Assembly: GCA_963575645.1 (NCBI GenBank)
Contig: OY754476.1
Location: 2,852,001 to 2,916,000, forward strand
Direction of reading: 5' to 3'
DNA length: 64,000 nucleotides
Origin: Xanthostigma xanthostigma
Taxonomy: Eukaryota; Arthropoda; Insecta; Raphidioptera; Raphidiidae
The position numbers and the translations under genes are program-made. Positions 10,591 to 22,621 of this stretch are shown here, piece by piece. How positions within the stretch are numbered: the first letter of the stretch is position 1; each line of letters opens with the position of its first letter. The notes under the pieces are model-generated. The model was not told where the DNA came from, made no database searches, and worked only from the letters and a program-made list of their open reading frames with translations.

Positions 10591-12263
10591 TTATGTAATG
10601 ACTAACATTACTCATGCAACAGAAAATATGTTACATTATTGAAGTTAATGGCGGTCCACTGGATGGCCTACATTATTTATACTTAACACAACTAACCTGA
10701 CACTGTGAATGCAAAATTCAACTGCATGTATGTATATACACTGATGTATTATTAACGCTGTTCAAGCAGGAGTACCTAGCAGGATAACTCGGGATAGCAG
10801 GAGAGGCGCTAGCAATCGCATAACCCTTTACACACCCCCGCTTTCTCCTTTTTACATATACGTAGTTGATGGCAAATGCTTTTCAATGCACCTCACAACG
10901 ACTTGCGTCTCTATGCAGATGCGGACGGATATTCAACCATTGTTGCAAGTATTGTTATGTCTGATTCGCTTTCACACAACCATTCTCTCACACACACACA
11001 CACACATGCGGTAAACATAGTTTTATGACGTATTGAAACGATTGTTGTATGTGTTATATTGTATTTATAACATAACTACATACTTGCAGACAGTTTGTTT
11101 TATTTCATCGTATCAGTTGTTTTACCTCACTCTAACTAGTAGACTTTCTGCTGATCATCTTTCTCTCCAGATGATTATACGGTTATACCTTACTATGTAC
11201 ATAATACACATTATGTACTTAATGTACCTATTATATATATTTATTTTTTAACTGGAATGGTTCTTAAATTCGTATTCTATTGTTTCTGGTTTCATTACAA
11301 CAATTGTTTATTTTAAACTTTAAGTATCTACTTTATATCTGTTTTTTTTTCGTCTCAACGATAACTTAAGTACCGTTTTCGTAAATATAAATAATAAATA
11401 CGTTTTTAATTGATATGATACTTGAAATTGTATATTGAATTAATTAATTAATATTCTATTTTAACTTAGTTTATTTTGCACTGTCTATATAAATGATCTT
11501 TTATACTAACGATGTATGTAGATTCGCAAATTTTTAGTTATTAGTGTTTATTAATATTAAAAATAACCACAAAAAAATAAACCATTGATACTTTTTTCTC
11601 ATCCATGTAAACCATCAAGAGAAAACTGATGTGTTAATTATCTGACGATGCTAGCATGGCTAGCGAAACCTGCGTCAAGATAAAAGCATTAGCTGTTTGG
11701 TGTTGTGGTTACTTTGTTCACACCAAAAATTTCAACCCTCTTCTATCCTCGAGAGATTAATAAATAAAAAATGCACTGGTTTATTTTGCTTGTTATATGT
11801 AAGTGATAATATTGTAACTATGTTATAAAATAGTTCATTGTTTAAATGATTGACATTAACTAGGTTTAATCAGTTTAATAATACTTTTCAAAACCTAAAA
11901 ATAGCTGCAAAAGAATGCTAAATACGTATTCAAAAGCGTTATTCTCAAGTATAATGATATACAATTTACCGAGAGAAGAAACCAAAACACGGAAAGCCGT
12001 CGTAATTTATTTATCTAGCCATGATTGTAAATGCATTCGTAAATTTAAACAAGTTGAATGAGAAAGTAGGAGGATGTAAAGAGGGGGATATGGGTGCGTA
12101 AAGTGAATCCATTGATTAAAGACTGTTTCATTGTCATTTCTTCTAACAAAACTCTACTTAAAAAGACGACTGGGGAACCAATCTTATGCTTCTCATCACT
12201 ATAGTAAATACTCGCACGTAACTGACATAAAACTGAACATTTTCTTTATTAAAATGTGTATAT
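10591..12263. other. Non-coding stretch with CA repeat and complex patches
   Basis: A (CA)n tract lies at about 10991-11006. The patches at 10750-10990 and 11640-11760 are less AT-rich and free of repeats; the second contains GTTGTGGTTACTTTG with a runt-type TGTGGTT word. The plus-strand frame at 11033-11251 is low-complexity. Confidence 0.35.
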
Positions 12264-12665
12264 TAAAAATAAAAAACAACATAAAAAATTTTGAAAAAAC
12301 CCACGACGGATGTAAGCGTTGTAATTGAAAAAGGATTAAATAAATTTTTAAACCCCCCGACTAAAAGGAGGTAAGTAATCAAAGAAAATCCGTCGGGGGG
12401 CTCTCATTCGCTGCCCTGAATTAAGAATAGAAAAATATCAATTGAAGACAACAATATTTTTTTACGTACCCAACGTGATTTGAAAGTGGTAATATTTTAG
12501 TTAATTTCAGGGCAACGAATGGCAGCTCCCGACGGATTTTCTTTGATTACTTAACTCCTTTTAATCGGGGGGTTTCAAAATTTTGTTAATTCTTTTTCAA
12601 TTACAACGTTTACATTCGTCGTGGGTTTTTTCAAAGTCTTTTTTTTGTTTTTTATTTTATTTTAA
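12264..12665. mobile_element. Foldback element with about 160-bp arms, G/C-run bearing
   Basis: Left arm landmarks (AAAAAACCCACGACGGATG, AAACCCCCCGACTAAAAGGA, AAAGAAAATCCGTCGGG) reappear as complements in reverse order on the right (TCCGACGG-type words, CTCCTTTTAATCGGGGGGTT, CATTCGTCGTGGGTTTTTT). The arms cover about 12264-12424 and 12508-12665, with a unique centre of about 80 bp. The arms stay highly similar, so this is a young or conserved palindrome. A 65-codon frame at 12131-12328 runs into the left arm and is not a gene. Confidence 0.8.
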
Positions 12666-13904
12666 AGCTCTTAGAGATTTATTGCGCTAAGAACTATCGC
12701 AGATGAATTACAAACCTTTTACAGAAAACCGCATTTGAATTGATCAAGCCGTTTTCGTGTTAAATGGCGACATTCGAGTGCACAAACAAACAATCTCTCA
12801 CCCTAAACGCATATACCTGCTCCGTTCCGTCGTGAGTAAAAAATAAATAAAAATAACCAATAACCTGTCAAATTGAAGATGAGAAATTAGTTTTTTCGAT
12901 CTACTCCTATTTTCGCCTCCGCGGAGGAAAATAAAAAAAAATCTGCTCCGTTAAGTTTCATAGGTCAACAGGCCTAGAAAAAAATCTGAATACATAAAAA
13001 AATCAATATAACAAAGAAACCGTTACCATGCTTTTAGGCAGATTTGAGAGTTGACTAATTTATTTAACACACTGTATATTGATTAACAATATTATTATTA
13101 AAACATTGCTATTATGAAATTTGGCTGCTAAAAAAAGACGGGTTGCACTCCGGGAGTGCCGGCAGAAGTGAAAACTTGAATATTAACGTCTTACGAATTT
13201 TCGATCAAAATGGTTTGTATCATAGATTGCATTTTTATGTACGATATTTCAACGCTAGATGTTTAACGTTGTATAAATAAAAGTTTCCGTCTTACGAGTA
13301 TAGATGTACAGTCAAACCTCATAGTGAGTGAGAACTGGGTAAGGTGTCCTGACGCCTGACGCGAGTTTAAAATTTTTTACCCATTACAAAAAAAGTGTAC
13401 AACGCCGCTAAAAAAGTTTTTACTTCAAAAATAATCGTATTTTTTTCGGTAAAAGCTTCGATAGAGAGATGCGCTATCACTGATGTCATCAGAGAGTATT
13501 TGAACAACGAGCATCGTCTTGAGCTCATCTACGATGCAGCTGGTATAACGATTCGCAGCCAAACGGAACGGAACTGGAAATAGAAAAGAATAAACGCCTC
13601 TTATGAATACATACAATACACCCACATAATATAATTGTGCACACACACAAACATAGTTTTGAGTGTCAGATCTGATAATAGCAGCCAAACCGAATCAAAG
13701 ATATTATGCAACTTCATCGCTGAGGTAATTGCCGATAAGGGGATACCTTTTGTACACGTTTAGGCGTAACCGTGCACGCTTTACGTTTTTAATTTTCCAA
13801 AATAATATTTTATTTTAGTTAAATTCTTCAAACGTTTTTTATTTTAATTTTAGAATCGAAGCGACAGAGATAATTTCAGGCTCTGCAGTCAGTCTTTAAA
13901 ATAA
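12666..13904. other. Unremarkable sequence, no gene
   Basis: A 62-codon plus frame and an 87-codon minus frame overlap at 13395-13688 with no recognisable product. CACACACACAAAC near 13640 is a short CA tract. Confidence 0.4.
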
Positions 13905-14257
13905 CTAGCGGCCCCGCCCGGTTTTACCCGGGTGCAAAAACACGAATGGGGGGAGGGACATGAGTACGCACGTTCAAATTAGTTTACCGAGATGAATGTT
14001 GTGTCCTAAAATTCATGATGGTCGGAGTTACCGTTCAAAAGTTTTTGTCGGACGGACAAATTTTGAGTTATATTTTGCATTGATGCGCCGCTCCCATTGG
14101 TCGTAGCGTGATATTATATAGCGTATAGTCTTCATCGATAAATGGACTATCTATCAAAAAAAAATGTTTAAATTCGAACCAGTAGTTCCTGAGATTAGTG
14201 CGTTCAACCAACCAAACAAACAAACTCTTCAGCTTTATATATTATAGTAGGTATAGA
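13905..14257 (-). mobile_element. Helitron-type element, ACCCGGGTGCAAAA family, copy 1
   Basis: On the minus strand it starts TCTATACC near 14257 and ends ...GGCCGCTAG at 13905. The CTAG terminus abuts an A/T boundary, as Helitrons require. A GC-rich hairpin (CCCGGTTTTACCCGGG region) lies close to the CTAG end. The AACAAACAAACTCTTCAGC block and the GGACGGACAAATTTTGAG block are shared with the copies at 39.4 kb and, in part, 57.6 kb. Confidence 0.75.
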
Positions 14258-14475
14258 TGGGTACAAAAAATATAAACAGAAAAAAGCGTTGAAAACTGGA
14301 AATTCGCTCTAGGAATCTTTAAAACTATTCAATTACAAACTAAGTTACATTTATTTGAATGTGTGCTAACGTCTGTATAATTCATTAAAAAAACAACTCT
14401 CACAGTATATGGATTTTGTAATCCGTTACTATCTATACCGGACAACCATACTATATTATATGTAAAATATATTAT

Positions 14476-14513
14476 AAACAAACTCTCCAACTTTATATAT
14501 TAGTATAGATAGA
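14476..14513 (-). mobile_element. Fragment of the same Helitron 5' end
   Basis: AAACAAACTCTCCAACTTTA followed by TATTAGTATAGATAG repeats the terminus of the element ending at 14257, about 250 bp away. Only this end is recognisable. Confidence 0.5.
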
Positions 14514-16025
14514 GATAACTTGACCTCTACAATATGTAGCTCCGTTTTATTGATTTTGTGTGATAAACGGAGGAATGTGTGTCCAGAATTTTTGTCCGTT
14601 TGTTCGTCTGTCTGTATATACCAGCATCATTCTAGAACGACTAAACTGATTTTGATTAGGATTACATTATTAGTTGCAACCTAATTTTATATGATACTTT
14701 TTATTTTATTTAAAGGAGCTCCACTGGTAGAGCTTGAGAAAGAGCAAGGGGAAACTCCCATATTAAAGCATACCTATCACTAACACGTCATTGCCAATGT
14801 TAAGGACAAAAATTTGAGCTGTGAAAAAGCATTGTATGATTGATGTAAACTCAATTTCACTATAAATAAAATTATAGATAATTTTATTTATTGAAGAATT
14901 TTAATCAGACGTTAATCAAAGATTTCAATTCCACTATATTCTGATCATTTGGATAATTATATGGAGGGCATTCCCTTAAGTTCTTCTGTACACCTGTATT
15001 TAGACGCTAGAAGCGACAGACCTATTAGTTTAAGCTCTGAAATTAATAATTGAATGGGATATGTTTATTATAGCTGGAAAGTTGTTCACTAATTTATGTT
15101 AATAAATATAAGGCTTTTTCAGCAGTTACCCACAGATACTTAAATTCTGAATTTCATTAGAATGTTAGAAAATTTCGTTCGGTGCTGAAATTACAAAATT
15201 GGTCACTGTCAGAAATGTTTGTTCTTGATAGTAAAAAATAACATTCTTTTCATTCAGATACATTCGCGGTCGGAGTAAGCCACGAGAAAAAAAGTTACTA
15301 ACAAATATAATAAAAAGAAATAATCGATATGAAGTACTAAAACTAACTATTAATGCTCGGTAGAGTTGACTTCGCGTTGATATTATAATACAGTCTTGTC
15401 GTTTGAGAGAAGGTTGGGTAGTTTGGTGGGAGGTAGAAACATTTACATCTGGATACTGCCACCGAAGCTGACGCCAGATAGTGTAATTGCCACCCTTGCA
15501 CGCATTGACGACTTACCATGAATACCAAATAGCCGAATCGAATCGGCATTCTTACACCACCGTTCCTGACTACCGCCTCCTTCTGCTTCTTGTCTTCCTC
15601 GCCTCGAATGCGGCCGCCAGGACAGACCTCAGAGAACTTGGAAATTAATAATCACTTTGAGGAGGCTGATCGGTTATCATTTGCACTACTCTTTGATAAA
15701 AGAATTAACTTGTCATTACAAATGTCTTGCAGCAACGTCTTTTATCATTTCTTGAAAATTATAACTCTTTTGTAGGTCAACAGATGATCCCATTTTTCAT
15801 TGTAACCTTTTTGGCGATCTAATACGAAATTTTGAAGGAACTATCAAACGTATACTATAATAATAATAATGAGGTTAATGTCCGTTTCTGGACTTTATGT
15901 CATAAGAGACGCCATTCACACCGTTACTATTTTCCATCTACCATACACTTTTCTACATTTTTTCAACTTCAACTAATTAATAGCAATAGGTGAATGGAGG
16001 AATTTTTTTGCTTTTACTATTTGTT
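14514..16025. other. Mixed stretch with a GC-richer island at 15345-15660
   Basis: TTGTCCGTTTGTTCGTCTGT (14595) and AGAACGACTAAACTGATTTT place a weak copy of the 42.7-kb repeat here. The 15345-15660 island (GATACTGCCACCGAAGCTGA, CGAATGCGGCCGCCAGGACA) is unique and more complex. Opposite-strand frames of 61-68 codons there have no known relatives. It is a candidate regulatory element only. Confidence 0.35.
14870..14926 (+). mobile_element. Solo terminus of foldback family A
   Basis: ATTTTATTTATTGAAGAATT followed by TTAATCAGACGTTAATCAAA is the right-hand end seen at 28.35 kb. Neither the other arm nor the hairpin motif is present. Confidence 0.6.
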
Positions 16026-16200
16026 ATCCTCCCAAAATTTGGTTTCAATCCGCTTATCCGTTTGACCTGTATCGTGTTCACAGTCAAACAGACGCACAGA
16101 GTTTTTCCAAAAATATGTTTTTTTGGATTCGGGGGACATCAAAACGAAAATATATTGTAAAATTTTGAAAAGTGATTTCCCACTTGTGTTGGAATGGCAA
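16026..16200 (+). repeat. Degenerate dispersed repeat, copy 1
   Basis: CAAAATTTGGTTTCAATCCG, TTTGACCTGTATCGTGTTCA, CAAACAGACG and TTTTCCAAAAATATG are shared in order with 51.98-52.11 kb. Two 60-80 codon frames in the two copies are on opposite strands and are not genes. Confidence 0.55.
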
Positions 16201-16234
16201 AACATTATCTATTTAAATCGTGAATATGAATTTC

Positions 16235-16304
16235 TAATCTTTGATTAACGTCTGAATAGAACTCTTCAAATAAATAAAATTGTCGACAATTTTATTTATT
16301 TGAA
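16235..16304. mobile_element. Collapsed foldback family A: both ends fused at GTCGAC
   Basis: After AATCTTTGATTAACGTCTGA the sequence enters a perfect 40-bp palindrome (16265-16304), whose halves are TTCAAATAAATAAAATTGTC and its complement, centred on GTCGAC. In full copies these two halves are the outer arms, separated by about 300 bp. Here everything between them is missing. Confidence 0.65.
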
Positions 16305-16750
16305 ATGTGAATTTCTGTTGAATGAAGAAGTTTCAGTTGTGAGAATAAGTATTGTCAATTTTCCTCGTCCGTCTCTGATCTTATTGAGAACAGAGTAGAG
16401 TTTTTTTCTTGTAATTTATGTATTGTTAGAAACCTTATGTTTTAAGCTATGTATTGTCGGCTGTTTTCTGCTTGTTGTGGTTGGAATTGCTCATTAGTAA
16501 GTTTGCCGCAGCATGGATATTGTACCTCAGCCTTGCTTTTCAGTCTCCTTACATCACCCTCAGCCTTACTATATTCACGTATAGGTGTTATATAATATAC
16601 AGGGTAAAACAAAAATGAACGTTCGACTTTACAAGTTCGCTATAAATACAGTTTACTTAATTTACACCGCTCCCTACGACTCCATAATTCTGTAGTTAGT
16701 TGGAGAGAACTATGTTTAAAAAAAAGTTGCACTAAGTACTATTTTAAACT

Positions 16751-16977
16751 TCAAATCGTTGATTAACGTCTGATTAGAATTCTTCAATAAATAAAATTAT
16801 CGACCAATTTTTCAGACAAATATATTAACATAAGAGAATTTTATTAAAAATTAATTGTTAATTAATTTTTATTTTTTTAAGATCAGTTTTGAAGAAAGTC
16901 CAAATCCGGACCGTAACGTTAATATATTGAGTTTATATATTTGTTTGAAAAATTGATGGATAATTTTATTTATTGAA
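16751..16977 (+). mobile_element. Foldback family A, copy lacking left hairpin
   Basis: The left terminus (GATTAACGTCTGATTAGAAT) leads into AT-rich sequence and then a single hairpin motif, TTGAAGAAAGTCCAAATCCG, continuing GACCGTAACGTT. The right terminus (TAATTTTATTTATTGAA) follows. The left copy of the hairpin, present at 5.0, 28.1 and 45.5 kb, has been lost, and GAAAC has become GTAAC. Confidence 0.65.
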
Positions 16978-18677
16978 CTATTTTAGACTACTTAAAAATG
17001 AACAGACTTTAAAAAAAAGGAGTCGTAATGCATCTAAGAAATAAACAACAATGACTAATGACTGTAGACTGTAGAGCAGGGTTTTCCAAACGTATTTTCT
17101 CGGGTAACCCTAGTATGATTTTCTAACTATATTTTACGAATCACCCTAATTACAGTACAACATTTAAAAAGCAAAACAAAGTGCTTATAACTGTGCGCAT
17201 CGTTGTATAGCGGAGATTTTACGAATAAAAAAATCATTGCTAGTGCTTATTTATGAAGCACACGCAAATATTATTTTGAAAAAGATGAAAGAAGTTTAAC
17301 TTTTATTTAATTCAATTCAATCAAATTTCAAGTTAACTTATTAATTTTGTCTGGTGAACCCTCTTTGGGGAACACGGCTATAGAGAAATAATTACAAACG
17401 AGATGTAGGTAGGGAAAGGTGATTAAACTTAGTACCAAATCATTTTATCCTTTTTAGAAGTATTTTATTTTTTAATATTGGTTCATTTTTTTAAAATATT
17501 TTTTAAATTATATTTCTGTTGGCGTGTTTTGAAAAGTTGATGAATGTGAATTTTAACAGTATAAGATTAAAATTAACAGAGTTAAAGGCCGCTGCACACG
17601 AGGCTAGAAACATTGCTTGAATTTCTGCTGACCGGTAAGCTGGGTACGAAGCTGGAAATGACATCACTGCGGGCTCGCCTGCTAGCTCACAAGATAGGTT
17701 TTAAAATTAGAACAGGGCTATTCTCTTGCTGCTAAGTTTTCAAATTATGTGTAAGTGGCAGCTGGTAATGATAGGTAAAGTTGAAAATTTGACCCCCCTA
17801 GGATAAAATCTTTGCTACGCCTATGTATACCGATAGCTACGTGGACTGAAAGAAAACATGTCTGTCTAGCATCGTTCGTTTTCGCTCGAGGGTTGAAAAC
17901 AACACTGTATTTTTTTACGTGGCAATAAAACATTTTAAAATTGATATTGCTCTTAGATGTGTTTTGGTGTTGTTTTAATACGTGACTGAAATATCATTTT
18001 AATGTGATTTTACTTTATTGTCTTATGATTTTTATTTCACCGCCGTTTTTAATGCTTTTCGCGCTGCCATAAATATTATTGAAAATTATAAATAAAAAAA
18101 AAGGCTGGTCGCTATTCCAAGTCTTTCCAACAATATAAGTGTATTTGATAATTAATCTATCAAGCGTATATTTACTAAAATTTTACCTCCCAGTCAGTCT
18201 AGATTGGAAGGTAAAATTTTAGGGGTGGCAAAATTCAAGCATGATATTGATCAATTTAAACTTTATAAAATAGTAACGACAAATCGTACGCGTTATACGA
18301 AAACATTTTTTCTTTTTGTAAATTCAGGCAGTTATTTCGAGTGTCCCGGGGTGAAACTAAACTTACATTTCCAACTAAATTCACGCATTGCTCTAATTAA
18401 ATGTGACGGTTCGAGTACAATAACTCGATGTGCAAAATATCCATTGGAAATACACAATTATTATTTTTTATTACTCATGCGGGAAAAGTGGTATCTTTAC
18501 GCATGCTGTTACGGTTCAAAAGTGGCTATTTTCATTTGCGTGCGCAAACTTTATTTGTCGCACTGAAATTATTGTTTGCCGCACGCAAATTCAGAGTTAC
18601 CATAGTTACCAATACTGAATGTGACAACAAAAAATGTGTATTTTAAAATTGAACATTTGTTCTGGGAATTTTAATTT
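16978..18677. other. AT-rich stretch with decayed repeat text, no gene
   Basis: TTTTCCAAACGTATTTTCTC with GGGTAACCC (17082) and GGTGAACCCTCTTTGGGGAA (17352) resemble the ends of an old transposon about 290 bp long, though the pairing is weak. The 120-codon frame at 18204-18566 is the second-longest ORF, but overlapping frames on the same strand and its mixed composition argue against a gene. Confidence 0.35.
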
Positions 18678-18750
18678 ATTCGTAATAAAAAATAGTATGT
18701 GCAACTCGTGCGGCATTGTCGCACTAGTTGCACAATATACTATTTTGTAA
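18678..18750. repeat. Short inverted repeat with TGCAACT arms
   Basis: AATAGTATGTGCAACTCGTG on the left and GCACTAGTTGCACAATATAC on the right pair with few mismatches around GCGGCATTGTC. It may be the end of a larger degenerate element that includes the GCGTGCGCAAACTT / CGCACGCAAATT words at 18538-18590. Three overlapping open frames of 62-120 codons in 18204-18646 are explained by this sequence and show no recognisable protein. Confidence 0.45.
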
Positions 18751-18810
18751 CATATAACAGTTGTTATTAGCCGTTTTAAATGCGGAAAATAGATTTTTAT
18801 AAATTAATTT

Positions 18811-19050
18811 TTTTTCGCAGTGAAAAGGGGAAGGCGTTTGGGGGGAGTTCTTTAGAAAACAATTACGGAGTCGTGTCGATGCGATGCCGTTTTTTTTTGC
18901 GCAGTGAAAATGGAAGGGCGTTTGGGGGAGCTCTTTAAAAAATAATTACTGGTTCGTGTATAAAAAACAATTACGGGGCCGTGTCGATTCGATGGCGTTT
19001 TTTTTTGCGCAGTGAAAAGGGGAGGGCGTTTGGGGGGAGTTCTTTAAAAC
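18811..19050 (+). repeat. Three-copy G-rich tandem repeat, 84 and 108 bp spacing
   Basis: The block GCAGTGAAAA, then GG-rich sequence, then GGCGTTTGGGGG occurs three times; GCAGTGAAAA starts at 18817, 18901 and 19009. Each block is followed by AGTTCTTTA or a close variant. CAATTACGGAGTCGTGTCGA (unit 1) and CAATTACGGGGCCGTGTCGA (unit 2) link the units; unit 2 carries an extra 24 bp around TTACTGGTTCGTGTAT. Confidence 0.85.
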
Positions 19051-20546
19051 AGTTACAATAATTCAGTAAACAATACAGTAATTATACACCAGTTGCTACG
19101 ACGTGTATATGTGATGTCTGATTGGTTAGATTCAAAAAAAGACAGTAAAAGACGAATATTTTTCACGTATTTTTGAGGAAATTTGTGAATAATCTGCAGT
19201 TTTTTTTGAACGTCAAAACTTAGCGTTTTCTATGCCTAAGTCAAAATTTGGGCACATCGAGTTGTCGTACTGGACCCAAATGTGACATCATTATGCAAGT
19301 TAAATTTGTGTATGGATTAAAAAAAATCAATCCCTTAATACGTTTTTCAGATTATTTATTTTTTTCTCATTCCAATAATTATCAAGATTTTTTTCAACCC
19401 TGTCTAAAGAACTTGTTAAAATTTTAATGTTATCAAAAAAAAACTGAATTAAATAAACAATGCATTTTTTATTTCTTTTATAAAATTGATTTTTAGACTT
19501 CACTTTAAAAATGGATATAAATTAAAATAAAAATGGTGCATCCCATTGTTATATAATTTTTAATCTCCGTGTATAATATTTTATCATGAAGTAATGTTTT
19601 TCTGTTAAAGTTGCCCTTAAATAATGAATATACAGACGATTTAACAATTATATACATAAGAGCATTAAGCTTGTTGGATACATATGATATTGTATACCGG
19701 ATGGTATAAAAAACACGTTTATATGCAAACCTAAAAATCAACTGCAAACATGGAAAGATACTTTCTTTTTGACATTTGGAATACTCTCGCAATGGAATCT
19801 CATTCACCTACTCACTCAAACTGGCACTCTGTTTTGGCTATCGAATTTAAACAGTCGCCTCACTCGCTTATTTGTGATTTGTATTATATTTCCATATCAA
19901 ATTTTGTTTAAATTAATCCATACGTTGTAACCGCGAGATAGAAAAATAGAGTCAAACGCCGAACTGTCAAAATAGAGCAGAACCTCTCATTCGGCCAAAA
20001 TCAAGGAAATGGTATATTTTTCGAGTCATCCAGTAGAAACAGACTTTGTTTGTGGTGAAGATATACACACGGTTTATGCATACTTTACTGTGTATAATCT
20101 TATAAAGGTGTAGCGTATAGGGGATTCTTTCGGGGCCTGGTTTGCCGGTTGGTAAGAAGGTGGTGAAGGTAGGGGATGCCCCGCACCGCAGCAGCACCAC
20201 GGCGTATATACAGACAGCGACCCGGTTTCTACTCCTCACCGCTCGTCACTAAGATGCAATTAGCTGCAGACCAAGTGACATAATAAATTAACGCCTATAT
20301 TCTACGCCGTACCTTATAGCTGTGCTTTACCTTTGCGCACAGAACATTTATGTTGGTTCTACAGAAAGGTAATTTTTTATTCTGCCTTGTGTCTTGAAAT
20401 TTATTTATTTTTGTAATCTTTACCGGCGACTTCATTCACGTTAAGGTCGGTTTTGATAGAAACTTTATTTTAATGTTGTCGGCAGAGCTACATTTTGTAT
20501 CTAAGAAACTGTTCTGTATATTAGATAGTTGTTTATATTTTGCGTA
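19051..20546. other. AT-rich stretch with a GC-richer island at 20100-20360
   Basis: The island (GGGGCCTGGTTTGCCGGTTG, CCGCACCGCAGCAGCACCAC, ACGCCTATATTCTACGCCG) is unique in the window and could be regulatory. The 90-codon minus frame over it (19967-20239) and the 100-codon minus frame at 19505-19807 show no domain. Confidence 0.35.
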
Positions 20547-20791
20547 TCTATACTAATGTTATAAAAAGGCAAAGTTTGTAAGTTTGGATTAGGAGGTAAT
20601 CTCCAAAATTACTCATCCGATTGCAAAAAAAATTTCACCAATATTTAGAATACACATTCGGGATGGACATAGGCTATGTATAATCGAGTTAAAATACAAA
20701 GCGCTTTTCGTGGAGACCAATTTTGCAACGTTAGTCGACGAAAAAACTGTGGCAATCTACAAATTGGAGCGAAGCCGGACCGGACCGCTAG
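20547..20791 (+). mobile_element. Helitron-type element, GTAAGTTTGGAT family, copy 1
   Basis: It begins A|TCTATACTAATGTTATAAA and ends CGGACCGCTAG|T. Internal landmarks are GGAGGTAATCTCC (a short palindrome), CGTGGAGACCAATTTTGC and AGCGAAGCCGGACCGG near the 3' end. At about 245 bp it is non-autonomous and has no Rep or helicase frame. Confidence 0.75.
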
Positions 20792-22621
20792 TTGTAAACA
20801 TTTGTATCAGAAAATGTATCTAATGTGGTATACTCTTGAAGTATCTGATAAGTATTTTTTTAAATATATTTTTTGCAACCCAAGCCCGATCCCACCCGCC
20901 CCCTTATAAGATTGCTATTTTTTGCCAGTATAGCGGTAATAAAATTATCCGTTTCACATTGATCTGTAAAGTAAGACAAATTCTATTTTACAAGTTCAAC
21001 AGTAATTTCCAAAGGCGATCTGCAGTTGCCATTAAAAACTATCTGAGCAACAGAGACGGTAAATGAACAACCCAAATAGATTCCAATATGGTCGAACATT
21101 GAACTTTCAAATATTTTACTTATTATGAAGTGAAAATAAGCAATTTTATATAAAACCTTATAGAGATTTTATTTTCAAAAAACACACGCGCATTGAAATT
21201 TTTTAACGGATCTACTAATCGAAGTTGAGTACCGCTTCAAGATTCCCTCCACCGACTCATAATAGTGCTAGCCACATAACGAATTCGTTATTACATATAA
21301 CGAAAAAAGCTCAGAATAGACTCCCTGGTCACTGTTGTCTCAATCAAAATTTCACCTGAATAACGGTGAGTTAAATTTAAATATCCCAGACAAACAATAT
21401 TTTTTCTTGTAATTGTATTTATACTGCGCACATTATATTTTGGTATGATTTTCGTTGGAAGTGTAAAATTTGTACTACATTAGTTCAGTTCTGTGTATCA
21501 GTAAAGATATTTCTGTGGAATTTCGACTAATTTTCTTCTTTACTCCTATAATTCTGATATCATTTTTATAGATTCACATCTTTCCAGCTATTTTAAAAAT
21601 ACTTTGACGTGGCTTTAATTAAATATGAAGCTATGTCTGGCGTTGCAAAGCAACTTATAATATAGCCCCTACTACTTTTGATATCATCTCACCCCTTATT
21701 CTTTCCGTTTCACCCTTCACACCCCTTCGCGAGCGTACAGACTTCATGATTAGTTTTCGATATTTATGAGATATTTTTGATTAGGTATAGGGCTCAGAAA
21801 GTAAGAAATAATTGATCTTACCTTTAGATTATTTGCAAACTCGGAAAGAAATGTTTTATTAACGAAAAATTATTACATTGTAGGAACTTTTTTTTGATTA
21901 AGGTAAATGGTTTTTGTTGATTTATTTTTAAAGCAATGCATATTCACTTAACTGTGGATTGGTATTTTCTTTACTGTATTAACAGAATCTTTCTTTTCAG
22001 CCTGGCTTCACACGGGTAGAGATGTTGGTTTAGTAAAGTAATAATCTAGAGCAACCGATTTTTCGTATTACTTCCTATATCTCGTATAATTTCGCTAGCG
22101 TGCAATAATTCAGCTCATTCTTTTTGTCTTATGACCATATTCACCGACCAGAAGTAGTTATTTATTCCGTTCGTTTGTTCTTCAGGTAGCTATTCCTCCG
22201 AATAAATAGCGATAATTCAGTTCAACAACCATAATTCTGTTTACTGCAGGTATAGATCTATTCTGTCTTACTTCCACTTTCCAGGGTATAAATATTTATT
22301 CGCCTGATAAAATGATAATGGCCGCCACATAGATCATAATACCTAACCTATAAACGTGGAGTATTATATCTTAAGTTTGCCCTTGTGAATTAATGTATGT
22401 GTTGTTCCTTTTGTAAAGTCTATAATTGTAAAACATTAAAGTTAGTGAAAGTTTTGTGTGCAATTGGGTTAAGATAAAACATTATTGTTTTGAATTTGTT
22501 TTTTTTTTGACGTCATCGGTCAGATTTTTGAGTTTCTAACGAGTAAATTTGTTTCAAGATTAGTAACTTCTATCTTTAATAGTGTTCGTTGAATATTGGC
22601 ATTAGTGTATTAGTATGTCCT
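20792..22621. other. AT-rich stretch, nothing supported
   Basis: No repeat pair, coding frame or splice-flanked exon could be defended. A patch at 21620-21740 (CCCCTTATTCTTTCCGTTTC) is C/T-rich. Confidence 0.4.

Noticed and set aside
12264..12665. CRISPR-like or phage-type repeat interpretation of palindromes and arrays
   Set aside because: The sequence is eukaryotic in character, with no regularly spaced direct repeats with unique spacers and no cas-type genes.
14713..14785. tRNA-like text (GGAGCTCCACTGGTAGAGCTT)
   Set aside because: The D-arm-like word is present, but no anticodon arm, T-arm GTTCGA or acceptor pairing follows.
18204..18566. 120-codon plus-strand ORF
   Set aside because: Overlaps two other plus-strand frames in sequence rich in inverted words, and no protein family is recognisable.
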